From SHZI01 sp041396045 (GTDB lineage Bacteria; Pseudomonadota; Gammaproteobacteria; Steroidobacterales; GCA-2729495), in the NCBI GenBank assembly GCA_041396045.1, contig JAWKZI010000008.1, positions 65,049 to 129,048 on the forward strand: a DNA stretch of 64,000 nt, written 5' to 3'. The position numbers and the translations under genes were made by a program. The notes under the pieces were generated by a model. It did no database searches and was not told the DNA's origin. It saw only the letters and a list, made by a program, of their open reading frames with translations. Positions 7,680 to 16,047 of this stretch are shown piece after piece. How positions within the stretch are numbered: the stretch's first letter is position 1; each line of letters opens with the position of its first letter.

Positions 7680-9107
7680 TCAAGGGATGCCAAGAAGACA
7701 GTCGAGCACGTCGTCTGCCGAGTAGGTGGTGCGACCCGGGCGCAGGAAGTGACGAATCCGGGCTACTTCGTCGCCGGCGGTAACCAGCGACGGCTCAAGC
7801 TTGCCGTCGTGGCTGATCTGGCCATACCCAACGACAGACATCAGGCCATTGCACACGCATTTGCGACCAATGGTATCGGCCTCGTTACCGCCTTTGCGCA
7901 TGTAGTCATCCAGTGGTTCACCAGCGCAGCGGTATCCGATGGTTCCATCTTTCTGGCGATAGCACTCCCGGAGGACACCGAGATCACACACGCGCTGGCG
8001 CGCGGCGAATACCTCTGGTTGCGAAACCGTGCCATCGACCTGCACCACCTTGAAGGGAAATCCGGTCGGCGACGCATAGGGATCAGTGAATACCTTGACG
8101 GTTCCTTCGGAGGCCATGCGTAACACCGTTTTCCTGATCTCCGGTGACAGCCCCGACTCTTCGCAGAAAGCGAAGGCCGTGCCAACCTGAATGCCCCGGG
8201 CACCGAGCGCGATGGCGCTCTGAAGTCCCGCAGCATCACCATATGACCCTGCCAGCCAGAACGGCAGGCCAAGCTCGCGGATCTGCTCCAGGTTCGGCGT
8301 ATCCCGCGGCCCATAGACCGGCTCGTTGTTCATGTCGAGCATCAGGGAGCCGCGTGGAGGCGCGTTGTGCCCTCCCGCAGTGTGCCCCTCCACGATGAAT
8401 CCATCGACCTTGCCGGTACTTTTTCGGGCAAGGTTCATGGCCAATACGGAGGACGAAACGATTGCCAGGAACTGCGGACGCGGCAGCGTACCCACCCCTG
8501 AGGGCAGGTATTTGCGTGGATCAAAGCTTGTGCAGAACGTTTCGCCCGGCAGAGCACCGGCAACATCGAGTCTGAGTTCCGCGGGCTTGCCGGCAGCAAA
8601 GCAATCCAGGATGGCCGGGATTGACCGCGGGATACCGGCACCCATCAGTACGACGTCTACGCCAGCGAGCATCGCCCCGAAAAGTGAAGCCAGGTTGGGT
8701 AGCTGGATCTTCTCCAGCAGGTTGATCCCCACCAATCCCGAATGGCCGGCTTTCGCCAGGTAAACCTCGGCAAAGTTGGCAACCACCAGCAGATCCAGTA
8801 GCGGCGCCGGCATCCTGATCGATGGGACCGGCTTGGCTTTGAACCGGGCACCGGCTGGCTTGCCGCCTTCGATGAAATACCGCCGCCAGACTCGGGCCGC
8901 GACGTCAGGGATCGGAAATGCATCGAAGGCAACACGCAAATGCCCACCGGGATCGCCCAGTTGCAGACGGCGAACCAGCACGGCATCTATCGCGGTGCCG
9001 GAGACGACACCGAGTTGACCCCTGCGCGAAACTGCTTGCGCCAACGGCCATGAGGAAACGGCGACGCCCATGCCACCCTGGATAATTCGAGGAAGTTGCC
9101 TATTCAC
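7680..9107 (-). CDS. Nitronate monooxygenase-family flavoprotein (2-nitropropane dioxygenase/PfaD-like)
   Basis: 475 residues from a GTG start. The TIM-barrel flavoenzyme shows QGGMGVAVS at the N-terminus and the FMN phosphate motifs EGHTAGGHNAPPRG and GARGIQVGTAFAFCEESG in the second half. This family oxidises nitronates with O2 using FMN; longer members of this size are closer to PfaD-like enoyl-ACP reductases, and the substrate cannot be read from sequence. It starts 45 bp after the PhyH-type dioxygenase stop and ends 114 bp before the FNR start, all on the same strand. An O2-using flavoenzyme in a NO-linked neighbourhood is suggestive only. Confidence 0.78.
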   Translation of the reverse strand: MNRQLPRIIQGGMGVAVSSWPLAQAVSRRGQLGVVSGTAIDAVLVRRLQLGDPGGHLRVAFDAFPIPDVAARVWRRYFIEGGKPAGARFKAKPVPSIRMPAPLLDLLVVANFAEVYLAKAGHSGLVGINLLEKIQLPNLASLFGAMLAGVDVVLMGAGIPRSIPAILDCFAAGKPAELRLDVAGALPGETFCTSFDPRKYLPSGVGTLPRPQFLAIVSSSVLAMNLARKSTGKVDGFIVEGHTAGGHNAPPRGSLMLDMNNEPVYGPRDTPNLEQIRELGLPFWLAGSYGDAAGLQSAIALGARGIQVGTAFAFCEESGLSPEIRKTVLRMASEGTVKVFTDPYASPTGFPFKVVQVDGTVSQPEVFAARQRVCDLGVLRECYRQKDGTIGYRCAGEPLDDYMRKGGNEADTIGRKCVCNGLMSVVGYGQISHDGKLEPSLVTAGDEVARIRHFLRPGRTTYSADDVLDCLLGIP

Positions 9108-9152
9108 CTTGATAACGCTGGCAAGTGTTAGGGGCCGCCTGGCGAGCCACGA

Positions 9153-9935
9153 TCACACGCGATAGCTGCCCGATTCACGGGCCTGACCGGGGTTGTTGGG
9201 CGGGTAATTGGCCCACTTGTCCCGGTAGTAACGCATGCGCAGATCACCATCGGACTGGCGGTTGAAAGTCAGATAGATATTGCGTCTCGGCCGGTTACTG
9301 CAATTCGCCCGGGAACCATGCGGCACATAGGAATCGAAAAACACGACCGCTCCGGGGCCTGCCTCCAGCAACTCATAATCACCCGCTGGCTCATAAGGTG
9401 GATCTGCATCGGTGAGAGGGCGCCATTCAGGGCCCATGAGCGCGCGGTCATAGGCCCCGGTTGAAAGAAAGCTCAACGCCGCATTATCACGGTGGTTTGC
9501 GTCGACTGCGATCGCCATCGTAATGAAGTAATCGCTGTAGGCATTCCACCCTGCCGCCTGGTCCTGGTGCAGCTTGTCCGGCCGGCACCCCGGCAGCTTG
9601 TAGTTGACCTTCTCCTTGAATAACGCCGGCGCCTCCCCAAACAACGACGTCAGCGCTTTCAGTACTTTTGGTGCCAGCATAAGACGGGTCATGGCCGGGT
9701 TGTGGCGGCCGAGAATATGCTCAACCCGTACCAGCATGGTTTCACCCGTCACCGGACTTTGCTCGTAGTAGCAGGCTTCAGCGCCCTTATGCGAAATCCC
9801 GGTACGTGAAGTCCCGGCCTGAAGAGAATCGAGCCAGTCGGATATCCGGGTTATTTCCTTGCCATCGAAGCCTTCTTCGAGGACGCAGTAGCCGCGTTGG
9901 CGAAACTGGTCGATGTCAGGGGCACTCAATTCCAT
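9153..9935 (-). CDS. Phytanoyl-CoA dioxygenase (PhyH) family Fe(II)/2-oxoglutarate oxygenase
   Basis: 260 residues from ATG 9935, chosen because AGGAGAG lies 9 nt upstream and residues 7-20 (IDQFRQRGYCVLEE) give the usual PhyH opening; the longer reading to 10061 would run over the divergent promoter. The iron site is H-x-D in KLHQDQAAGW, with the distal His in YVPHGSRANCS followed by the Arg (RRNIYLTFNR) that binds 2-oxoglutarate. It needs O2, Fe(II) and 2-oxoglutarate; the substrate is unknown. It is divergent from the two-gene membrane operon at 10148 and precedes the nitronate monooxygenase by 45 bp. Confidence 0.84.
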   Translation of the reverse strand: MELSAPDIDQFRQRGYCVLEEGFDGKEITRISDWLDSLQAGTSRTGISHKGAEACYYEQSPVTGETMLVRVEHILGRHNPAMTRLMLAPKVLKALTSLFGEAPALFKEKVNYKLPGCRPDKLHQDQAAGWNAYSDYFITMAIAVDANHRDNAALSFLSTGAYDRALMGPEWRPLTDADPPYEPAGDYELLEAGPGAVVFFDSYVPHGSRANCSNRPRRNIYLTFNRQSDGDLRMRYYRDKWANYPPNNPGQARESGSYRV

Positions 9936-10054
9936 GCTGCCACTCTCCTGCCTCAGGTGCTTCGGAGACATTCGCAAAACTACCTGCCGTGCCCGGGAAT
10001 CACTGATCGGGGTGTCCACTTTTGTATCAGTAGCAGTTATGACAACTGTGGAAG

Positions 10055-10068
10055 CTGACATGGATCAA
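10055..10068. promoter_or_regulatory. FNR-like half-perfect box in a divergent promoter
   Basis: CTGACatggATCAA keeps one perfect ATCAA half-site and three of five bases in the other (8/10 overall). It lies between the divergent PhyH gene (start 9935) and the membrane operon (start 10148), 80 bp before the latter. With a nod box and an FNR gene nearby, a shared regulator is plausible but unproven. Confidence 0.42.
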
Positions 10069-10147
10069 GTCTTTATGGGGAACACTACGTATGGCAGCAG
10101 CTAGTCTGCCGCTGCAGACTTCCAATACTGTGTCGAAGGAGAACACT

Positions 10148-10570
10148 TTGAACACTATCGTGATACTCAGTGTCGTAATTCCTTTCGTCCTGTTCATCGT
10201 CTGCGTCATGGCAAGCCTGATGTTGGCGCGTCGCAAGAACACACAGATGGTTGAAAACTCGCCTGGCACGTTGCCGTACACCTGGGGGTTTTTTCTGGGC
10301 TATAGCGGAATCATCGGCGGGATTTTTATTGCCGCAGCGGTCGGCATAGTGGTTTTGGCTGGCTATTATCAGGACTGGTTCCTGATTCTGCTGACTTATG
10401 CGATCGGCCTGGGTGTTGCCAGTTACGGAGTGCTGCTGAGGTATCGATGGGGCTGGTTGATTCACATACCGCTGACACTCAACCCCGGAATGTGGGCCTT
10501 TAACAGCGTGTATATCCACAATCGATGGCGGGAGATTTCCCGACACCAGCAACGAGCGTCCATACCATGA
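10148..10570 (+). CDS. Unknown small multi-pass membrane protein
   Basis: 140 residues from TTG 10148. An ideal AAGGAG lies 6 nt upstream, so this start is preferred over ATG 10091, which would add 19 polar residues. Three clear membrane helices are seen (about 3-28, 45-73 and 78-100), then a fourth, weaker one rich in Trp and Pro, and a basic C-terminal tail. No Cys/His metal site stands out and no family is recognised. Its stop overlaps the next start (ATGA), so both proteins are translationally coupled and probably form one membrane complex. The FNR-like box 80 bp upstream and the nearby NO/O2 genes suggest an anaerobic role, which is inference. Confidence 0.72.
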   Translation: MNTIVILSVVIPFVLFIVCVMASLMLARRKNTQMVENSPGTLPYTWGFFLGYSGIIGGIFIAAAVGIVVLAGYYQDWFLILLTYAIGLGVASYGVLLRYRWGWLIHIPLTLNPGMWAFNSVYIHNRWREISRHQQRASIP

Positions 10571-11505
10571 CAGACATTGCTTCACCGACCGTCACCAGCA
10601 ACTTCAAGCGCCTTTTCTACCGACCGCCATTTGTCGGTCTTCTTGCTTTTGTCATCGTCTTCCTCATGCAGGGCCTCGGCCACACCCAGATGGTTCTCAT
10701 GGAGAGCCTGTTCGGCAAGGAGTACGTCTACCAATCGGCGGCCTTCCTCGGCTTCCTCGGCGTAGTGTTTCTGTTCATTGGCATGCGCAGAAAAGGCGAA
10801 GTGAGTGCCACCTGGCTGGGCTTCTTCGCTGGCACCTGCCTGTGGACCGGGTGGGTGGAATTTACCTACGTGTGGTCCGCCAGGGTGCTTGGCGTACCTG
10901 ACCTGATGGACCAGCATGCAGCCGGTGAGATCGCCACCAAAGCCGAGTATCTGGTCATGATGTCTTCAGCCGGAGTTCTGCTGGCTACGATGGCACCGTT
11001 GCTCCTGAACAGGGAAACCAAGTGCAACATGTTTGCCTGGTTTCAGCGCCGCCTGCACCTGCGTACAGGCAAGCCCAGCCGGGGTTACGAGCGCAATTTC
11101 GCTTACGTGACGTGCCTGGAGACCATTTACGTGATCTGGTTCTGCTACCTGGCACTGCTCTTCATCTACGACGAGAACATCCTGGGCGATCGGCATCCCG
11201 TCACGTACGGGATTTTCGTGGCTGGATCGATCTGGTCGATCTACCTGATGCAGCGCCTGGCAAGAATGTGGAAAGTGACCACAGCAATTCGCTATGCCAT
11301 TCCGACAGCCATCATCGCCTATAGCTGCTATGAGATCGCCGGCCGGTGGAATCTCTTTGCCGACATCTGGGTGCATCCGGAACGGTATTGGCTGCAACTC
11401 AGCCTGATATTTGCAGCTCTGGTACTCATCGTGGTGGTTGCCGTCTTTGCGCCCCAGCACCTGAAGGCCATCCTGGACCGGGAAGGGCGGCTGCACAAGA
11501 CGTAG
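10567..11505 (+). CDS. Unknown polytopic membrane protein, about eight helices
   Basis: 312 residues from ATG 10567, which overlaps the preceding stop as ATGA. About eight hydrophobic helices are predicted by eye, the first with GLGHTQM, the third with a Trp-rich segment (TGWVEFTYVW), and the last near the C-terminus (LIVVVAVFAP). The loop between helices four and five is long and basic (about 155-180). No known domain is recognised. The strict coupling to the 140-residue membrane protein points to a two-subunit assembly. It converges on the cytochrome b561 gene (stop at 11518), so a haem partner lies next door, although on the other strand. Confidence 0.72.
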   Translation: MTDIASPTVTSNFKRLFYRPPFVGLLAFVIVFLMQGLGHTQMVLMESLFGKEYVYQSAAFLGFLGVVFLFIGMRRKGEVSATWLGFFAGTCLWTGWVEFTYVWSARVLGVPDLMDQHAAGEIATKAEYLVMMSSAGVLLATMAPLLLNRETKCNMFAWFQRRLHLRTGKPSRGYERNFAYVTCLETIYVIWFCYLALLFIYDENILGDRHPVTYGIFVAGSIWSIYLMQRLARMWKVTTAIRYAIPTAIIAYSCYEIAGRWNLFADIWVHPERYWLQLSLIFAALVLIVVVAVFAPQHLKAILDREGRLHKT

Positions 11506-11517
11506 CCGCGGCCCTGC

Positions 11518-12048
11518 CTACGTATTGACCGGATTCCGTACCACTTCCGGTTCCGGGTCGTCAACGAAGATCAGGCGCCAGCGTTCGATGCCATGTACGA
11601 CAACCAGGGTAATGAGCAGCCACGCCATTATGGTGTGCATCTGGAGGAACACTGCATGGAGATTCTTTTTGTCATCCGCAAGAGATGAATACGGAATGAA
11701 ACCAAAGCCAAGAACCGGATAGTCGATAAACGCCGCATTGGCCACGCCAATAAGAACCTGAATCAGGACCAGCGGATAGAAAACCCACTGAAGCAGCATC
11801 GAAGGCCTTTTCCACCATCGTGGCGGGGCATAGAGATTGTGGGCTCGGCGCCACCACCAGCGAAACAACATCAAGGCAAAAATTGTGGTGCCCACACCAG
11901 AGTGAACCATCACCAGCAATACTTTGGTATCCAGCGGAAAACTGTCGAGTCGCCATCCGGACAACAGGTTGAATATGATTATTGCCGCCGCGATCCAGTG
12001 GAAAACCCTGGCAACCGTGTAGTTGTACTTCTGATTTGATGCGGTCAT
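11518..12048 (-). CDS. Cytochrome b561-type dihaem membrane protein
   Basis: 176 residues with four membrane helices. Candidate haem b ligands are H17 in the first helix, H49 in the second, and His residues in the last two helices (around 131-152, including MHTIMAW and VVVHGIERW). This matches the bacterial cytochrome b561 or hydrogenase-type b subunit fold, which passes electrons between quinol and a periplasmic or membrane partner. The partner is not encoded as a clear cytochrome c here. GGAG lies 8 nt before ATG. Candidate partners are the unknown membrane proteins that converge on it. Confidence 0.82.
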   Translation of the reverse strand: MTASNQKYNYTVARVFHWIAAAIIIFNLLSGWRLDSFPLDTKVLLVMVHSGVGTTIFALMLFRWWWRRAHNLYAPPRWWKRPSMLLQWVFYPLVLIQVLIGVANAAFIDYPVLGFGFIPYSSLADDKKNLHAVFLQMHTIMAWLLITLVVVHGIERWRLIFVDDPEPEVVRNPVNT

Positions 12049-12236
12049 GACCGTATCTCCAGCGATGCTGAATGCAGCATTGCAGAATCACGCAATCGGG
12101 AAAGTACGGGAAATCCGCAGGAAGCAGTTGACACGCAGTCTTGCAAGAACGCGCTCACGCGCGAACAACGTTGATCGCAGCCCAAAACACGTCGCGGGCG
12201 GAAAATCCCGGCCCTGCCAGTTCTTCCTGCCCCTTT

Positions 12237-12896
12237 TTACAACCTGCCACCGCCGGATATTTCCAGTACTTCACCGGTGACAAAGGAGGCTTCGTCGCTG
12301 GCCAGAAAGAGAATACCGTTTGCCACTTCCACCGGTTGGCCAACTCGGCCCAGCGGATACGTGGACCCCACAAACTTGCTGACCTGCTCCCAGACACCGG
12401 GCGGAAGTGTCTTTTTTATGGTCTCCACCTCGATCATGCCAGGCGCGACCGCATTGACACGGATGCCATGCTTGCCCAGCGTCATAGCCAGGGTACGCGT
12501 GAGCGCAAAGACACCACCCTTGGACGCCGAGTAGGCAAACTGGTTGACACTGCTGCCGCGGAAAGTGAGTGAACTCATATTGACGATTGCTCCGGAGCCC
12601 TGGGGCTTCATGAGTTTCACCGCTTCCCGGCAGGCCAGAAAAGTGCTGGTCAGATTGGCATCGATGTTTCTTTGCAGGTTGGCGACATCCATCTGCTCCA
12701 TAGCGACGTTGTTACCAAAGTGACCGCCAGCGATGTTGACCAGAATATCGAGTCGCCCGTAGCACTCAACGACCTGCGTGAACAGTGCCTCGACTTGCGC
12801 CTCGCTGCTGAGATCCGCGGCATGGAACGAATGCCGTTCATCCCCGCCATCGACCGTATTGAGAAAATCCGGCGGCAGCGGCCGCAGATCTGTCAT
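12237..12896 (-). pseudogene. 5'-truncated short-chain dehydrogenase/reductase
   Basis: 219 residues of an SDR: NNAG-like NIAGG, the catalytic Ser in NMSSLTF, Y-x-x-x-K as YSASK, and the PG motif APGMIEVE. The expected N-terminal Rossmann segment with TGxxxGIG and the first two beta strands (about 35 residues) is absent; the open frame begins at the end of strand two (TDLRP). An in-frame TGA lies 15 bp before the ATG, and a terminator of the upstream gene ends only about 60 bp away, so the missing part is not in another frame. It is probably a remnant without cofactor binding, or a deletion product. The family is sure; activity is doubtful. Confidence 0.7.
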
Positions 12897-12956
12897 GGCA
12901 AGTGTCGCGTCTCATTACCTGAACCAAGGGCGTTCAGTAGTGACTACCTGCAAGTT

Positions 12957-12984
12957 AAAAAAAAGCCCGGCGCACGGCCGGGCT
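12957..12984 (-). terminator. Intrinsic terminator after the PEP-CTERM gene
   Basis: On the minus strand an 8-bp GC stem (AGCCCGGC with GCCGGGCT, 5-nt loop) is followed by eight T residues. It sits 26 bp past the stop of the PEP-CTERM gene and just before the truncated SDR. Confidence 0.85.
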
Positions 12985-13009
12985 TTCACGTCGCGTGACC
13001 GAAAGGAGA

Positions 13010-13573
13010 TCAGGTGATTCGCCGCCTTGCCCAGCCCAGCAGGCCTAGCGCCGACCCGAACAGCCAGACTGTGGCGGGCACGGGAACAGGGCGAACCAGG
13101 AAATGACCAGCCGTCGTATCGACCAGATTGAAATTGCTTGATAGCAGGCTGGTGGTCGCGGCTCCGGCACCAAGTCCGGACATGTGGTAATTCGGTCGGG
13201 TTGTTTGCGTCACGCTCCAGGAAGCAAACCCGCGTCCGGTTGCATTCACGGTTGCGCAAAACTGGGTACATCCGAGAAAGGACAGAAGCGTTGATGCAGC
13301 GGGGTTGTTCAGCACATTGTTGACATTGTTGGTTGTCAGGAAACCGGCGTTCGTAAAAAGTGCGATGACCTGCGCCTCGCTCGCATGTGCGTAGCCATCG
13401 ACAGTGACGAACGTCGATGCCTCAGCGGCATTCCAGGAAATCCCCAGGGTTTGCGTCAGATCGAGCCACTCAAGCCCCGTGCCTGTGTCGATCATGCTGG
13501 TGCCGTTGTCGATCAGCGCGGCATTGGCTGATCCGAAGACAAGCAGAAGAAGTAGCCCGTGAATTCGTTTCAT
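13010..13573 (-). CDS. Secreted PEP-CTERM sorting-domain protein
   Basis: 187 residues from ATG 13573. A signal peptide (MKRIHGLLLLLVFGSANA) precedes a body rich in Thr, Ala, Asn and Ser that includes a two-Cys stretch (GCTQFC). The C-terminus is a sorting signal: VPVPATVWLFGSALGLLGW followed by RRR, the proline-motif, membrane-helix, basic-tail layout recognised by exosortases. The body resembles the DUF1566-like or choice-of-anchor proteins often fused to this tail, but I cannot name it. An exosortase must be encoded elsewhere. A terminator directly follows, so it is a single-gene unit. Confidence 0.85.
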   Translation of the reverse strand: MKRIHGLLLLLVFGSANAALIDNGTSMIDTGTGLEWLDLTQTLGISWNAAEASTFVTVDGYAHASEAQVIALFTNAGFLTTNNVNNVLNNPAASTLLSFLGCTQFCATVNATGRGFASWSVTQTTRPNYHMSGLGAGAATTSLLSSNFNLVDTTAGHFLVRPVPVPATVWLFGSALGLLGWARRRIT

Positions 13574-13922
13574 CTGGATCGCCCCCAAGGCTGCATCGTT
13601 TGTGTTGTTAGCTGCCAATTAATCCAACATTGGCTTGTGGTGATCGTTGCCCGGCTTTGCCAGCAGGTGATTTAAATCTGAGGCAGGTGATTTAAACCTG
13701 AGGTTTTATATAAATGAAGAAGGTGCTCTTTACAATACCGGCAAATCGTGTTTGCGCTGACTCAGGGTTATGTCAAAAGTGGTGCCAAGGGATAGTACAA
13801 GGATTTCAATGCGTTGCGATCCATTGAGGAACCCCCGGGGCGCGGAAGCAACGGACCACCCGCATGAAAAATGTAATGTTTGCAGCGCAAACAAACCTGA
13901 CAATAAGTTGTGGCAGTGGACC
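13574..13922. other. Intergenic region between the PEP-CTERM gene and groEL
   Basis: About 350 bp without a convincing gene. It should hold the promoter of the PEP-CTERM gene on the minus strand, including an AT-rich patch around 13700-13715, plus a 20-bp tandem duplication described separately. Short frames here show no recognisable protein. Confidence 0.5.
13663..13702. repeat. 20-bp tandem duplication upstream of the PEP-CTERM gene
   Basis: Two adjacent 20-bp units (13663-13682 and 13683-13702) differ at a single base. Each holds the AT-rich, near-palindromic core GATTTAAA(T/C)C. The copies lie about 90 bp before the PEP-CTERM start, a position suited to a duplicated operator. Confidence 0.7.
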
Positions 13923-13948
13923 AAAAAAAAGCCCCGCCGAAGCGGGGC
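13923..13948 (-). terminator. Intrinsic terminator of groEL
   Basis: On the minus strand GCCCCGC pairs with GCGGGGC around a 4-nt loop and is followed by eight T residues, about 50 bp after the groEL stop. Confidence 0.88.
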
Positions 13949-13996
13949 TTTTCGTAGTCGTCTTGCGAGACCTGGCAAGTACGCCAAATGGCGTTC

Positions 13997-15628
13997 TTAC
14001 ATATCCATCCCGCCCATGCCACCACCAGGCATCGGCATCGGAGAATCCTTCTTCGGTGCCTCGGCAATCATGGCCTCGGTGGTGAGCAGCAATCCGGCGA
14101 CGGAAGCTGCGTTCTGCAAGGCAGACCGCGCGACCTTGGTCGGATCGATGATACCCATGGCCACCAGATCACCGTATTCGCCGGTCTGGGCGTTATAGCC
14201 AAAGTTGCCCTTGCCTTCGGCAACCTTGTTCAGCACAACCGCACCATCTTCTCCGGCGTTGATGACGATCTGACGCAGCGGCTCTTCGAGGGCACGACGC
14301 AGGATGTTGATACCCGCGTTCTGGTCGTCGTTGTCGCCCTTGAAATCCTTCAGCGCTTCACGAGCCCGGATCAGAGCGACACCGCCACCTGGCACCACGC
14401 CTTCTTCGACGGCTGCACGCGTGGCGTGCAACGCATCTTCAACGCGGGCCTTCTTTTCTTTCATCTCGACTTCGGTAGCAGCACCGACCTTGATCACGGC
14501 CACACCGCCGGAGAGCTTGGCAACACGCTCCTGCAGCTTTTCGCGATCGTAGTCGGAGGTAGTCGCCTCGATTTCCTTGTTGATCTGGTCAACGCGCGCC
14601 TTGATGTCCTTCGACTTGCCGGCACCATCGATAATCGTGGTGTTTTCCTTGTCGACGACAACCTTCTTGGCCTTGCCCAGATCTTCCAGGCGGGCCTTCT
14701 CCAGCGACAGCCCGACTTCTTCGGCAATCACCTGACCACCCGTGAGTACAGCCATGTCCTGCAACATCGCCTTGCGACGGTCGCCGAAACCAGGAGCCTT
14801 CACGGCACAGACCTTGACGATACCGCGGATCGTATTCACGACCAGCGTGGCCAGGGCTTCACCCTCGACGTCTTCGGCAACGACCAGCAGAGGCTTGCCG
14901 GACTTGGCAACATTCTCGAGCAGTGGCAGCAGTTCGCGGATGTTCGAGATCTTCTTGTCGTACAGCAGGATGTAGGGCTGTTCCAGCTCGGCATGCTGCT
15001 CGTTTGCGTTGTTGATGAAGTAAGGGGACAGGTAACCACGATCGAACTGCATGCCCTCGACGACATCGAGCTGGTTCTCAAGGCCGGAACCGTCTTCAAC
15101 GGTAATCACGCCCTGCTTGCCAACTTTGCCCATGGCTTCGGCCAGCGTGTGGCCGATTGACTCGTCACCATTGGCAGAAATAGTGCCAACCTGCGCGATG
15201 GCCTTGTCGTCCTGACAGCTCTTGGAGAGCTTGCTGAGCCGCTCAACGACCATAATCGTGGCCTTGTCGATGCCGCGCTTCAGGTCCATCGGGTTCATGC
15301 CGGCAGCAACCGACTTCAGACCTTCCCTCAGAATCGACTGCGCCAGCACCGTGGCGGTCGTGGTGCCGTCGCCAGCAACGTCGGAAGTGTTGGACGCGAC
15401 TTCCTTGACCATCTGCGCGCCCATGTTCTGAAACTTGTCTTCGAGTTCGATTTCTTTAGCGACGGAAACGCCGTCTTTGGTGACGGTCGGCGCGCCGAAG
15501 CTCTTGTCGAGCACCACGTTACGACCCTTGGGACCCAGCGTTACCTTGACGGCATCGGCCAGGACGTTGACGCCGGCGAACATGCGCGAGCGGGCGTCAT
15601 CACTGAAACGTACTTCTTTGGCAGCCAT
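13997..15628 (-). CDS. groL: Chaperonin GroEL (60 kDa)
   Basis: 543 residues, full length for GroEL, with the N-terminal AAKEVRFSDDARSRM start, the GPKGRNVVLD ATP-binding segment, the DGTTTATVLAQ motif and the Gly/Met-rich tail ending GGMGGMDM. It forms the 14-mer folding chamber in the cytoplasm with GroES. It lies 41 bp after groES in the usual operon order. A strong terminator follows, and a CIRCE operator precedes groES, so HrcA control of both genes is expected. Confidence 0.98.
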   Translation of the reverse strand: MAAKEVRFSDDARSRMFAGVNVLADAVKVTLGPKGRNVVLDKSFGAPTVTKDGVSVAKEIELEDKFQNMGAQMVKEVASNTSDVAGDGTTTATVLAQSILREGLKSVAAGMNPMDLKRGIDKATIMVVERLSKLSKSCQDDKAIAQVGTISANGDESIGHTLAEAMGKVGKQGVITVEDGSGLENQLDVVEGMQFDRGYLSPYFINNANEQHAELEQPYILLYDKKISNIRELLPLLENVAKSGKPLLVVAEDVEGEALATLVVNTIRGIVKVCAVKAPGFGDRRKAMLQDMAVLTGGQVIAEEVGLSLEKARLEDLGKAKKVVVDKENTTIIDGAGKSKDIKARVDQINKEIEATTSDYDREKLQERVAKLSGGVAVIKVGAATEVEMKEKKARVEDALHATRAAVEEGVVPGGGVALIRAREALKDFKGDNDDQNAGINILRRALEEPLRQIVINAGEDGAVVLNKVAEGKGNFGYNAQTGEYGDLVAMGIIDPTKVARSALQNAASVAGLLLTTEAMIAEAPKKDSPMPMPGGGMGGMDM

Positions 15629-15669
15629 TGAATGTCTTCCTTAAATTCAGTTGTTCGGTTTGGGTTCGA

Positions 15670-15960
15670 TCAGCCTTCGATAACGGCAACGATGTCGTCT
15701 TCCTTCATTACCAGCAGCTCCTCGCCGTCGACCTTGACCTCGGTGCCGCTGTACTTGCCGAACAGCACCTTGTCGCCGGCCTTCACGTCGAGCGCGCGGA
15801 TGTCGCCGTTCTCCAGAATGCGACCCTTGCCCACCGCGATGACCTTGCCCTTGATGGGCTTTTCAGTCGCAGTGTCAGGAATCACGATGCCACCGGGGGA
15901 TGTGCGCTCCTCTTCGGTGCGCTTGATAATCACGCGGTCATGTAGCGGACGAATCTTCAT
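15670..15960 (-). CDS. groS: Co-chaperonin GroES (10 kDa)
   Basis: 96 residues with the complete GroES fold: KIRPLHDRVI at the start, the mobile loop (EEERTSPGGIVIPD) that docks on GroEL, and the roof loop around 45-55. AAGGAGTT lies about 8 nt before ATG. It is first in the groES-groEL operon, downstream of a CIRCE-like inverted repeat at 16048-16074. Confidence 0.98.
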   Translation of the reverse strand: MKIRPLHDRVIIKRTEEERTSPGGIVIPDTATEKPIKGKVIAVGKGRILENGDIRALDVKAGDKVLFGKYSGTEVKVDGEELLVMKEDDIVAVIEG

Positions 15961-16047
15961 GGCAAGTAACTCCTTGAAATGCCTCTATTTAATGTCATAC
16001 TGACGGGCTTGGGCAGCTACCACCTGTGGTGTTGTGGCACCACATCG

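Noticed and set aside
10091..10147. ATG 10091 as start of the small membrane protein
   Set aside because: TTG 10148 has an ideal AAGGAG at 6 nt, and the extra 19 residues are polar and unlike a membrane protein start.
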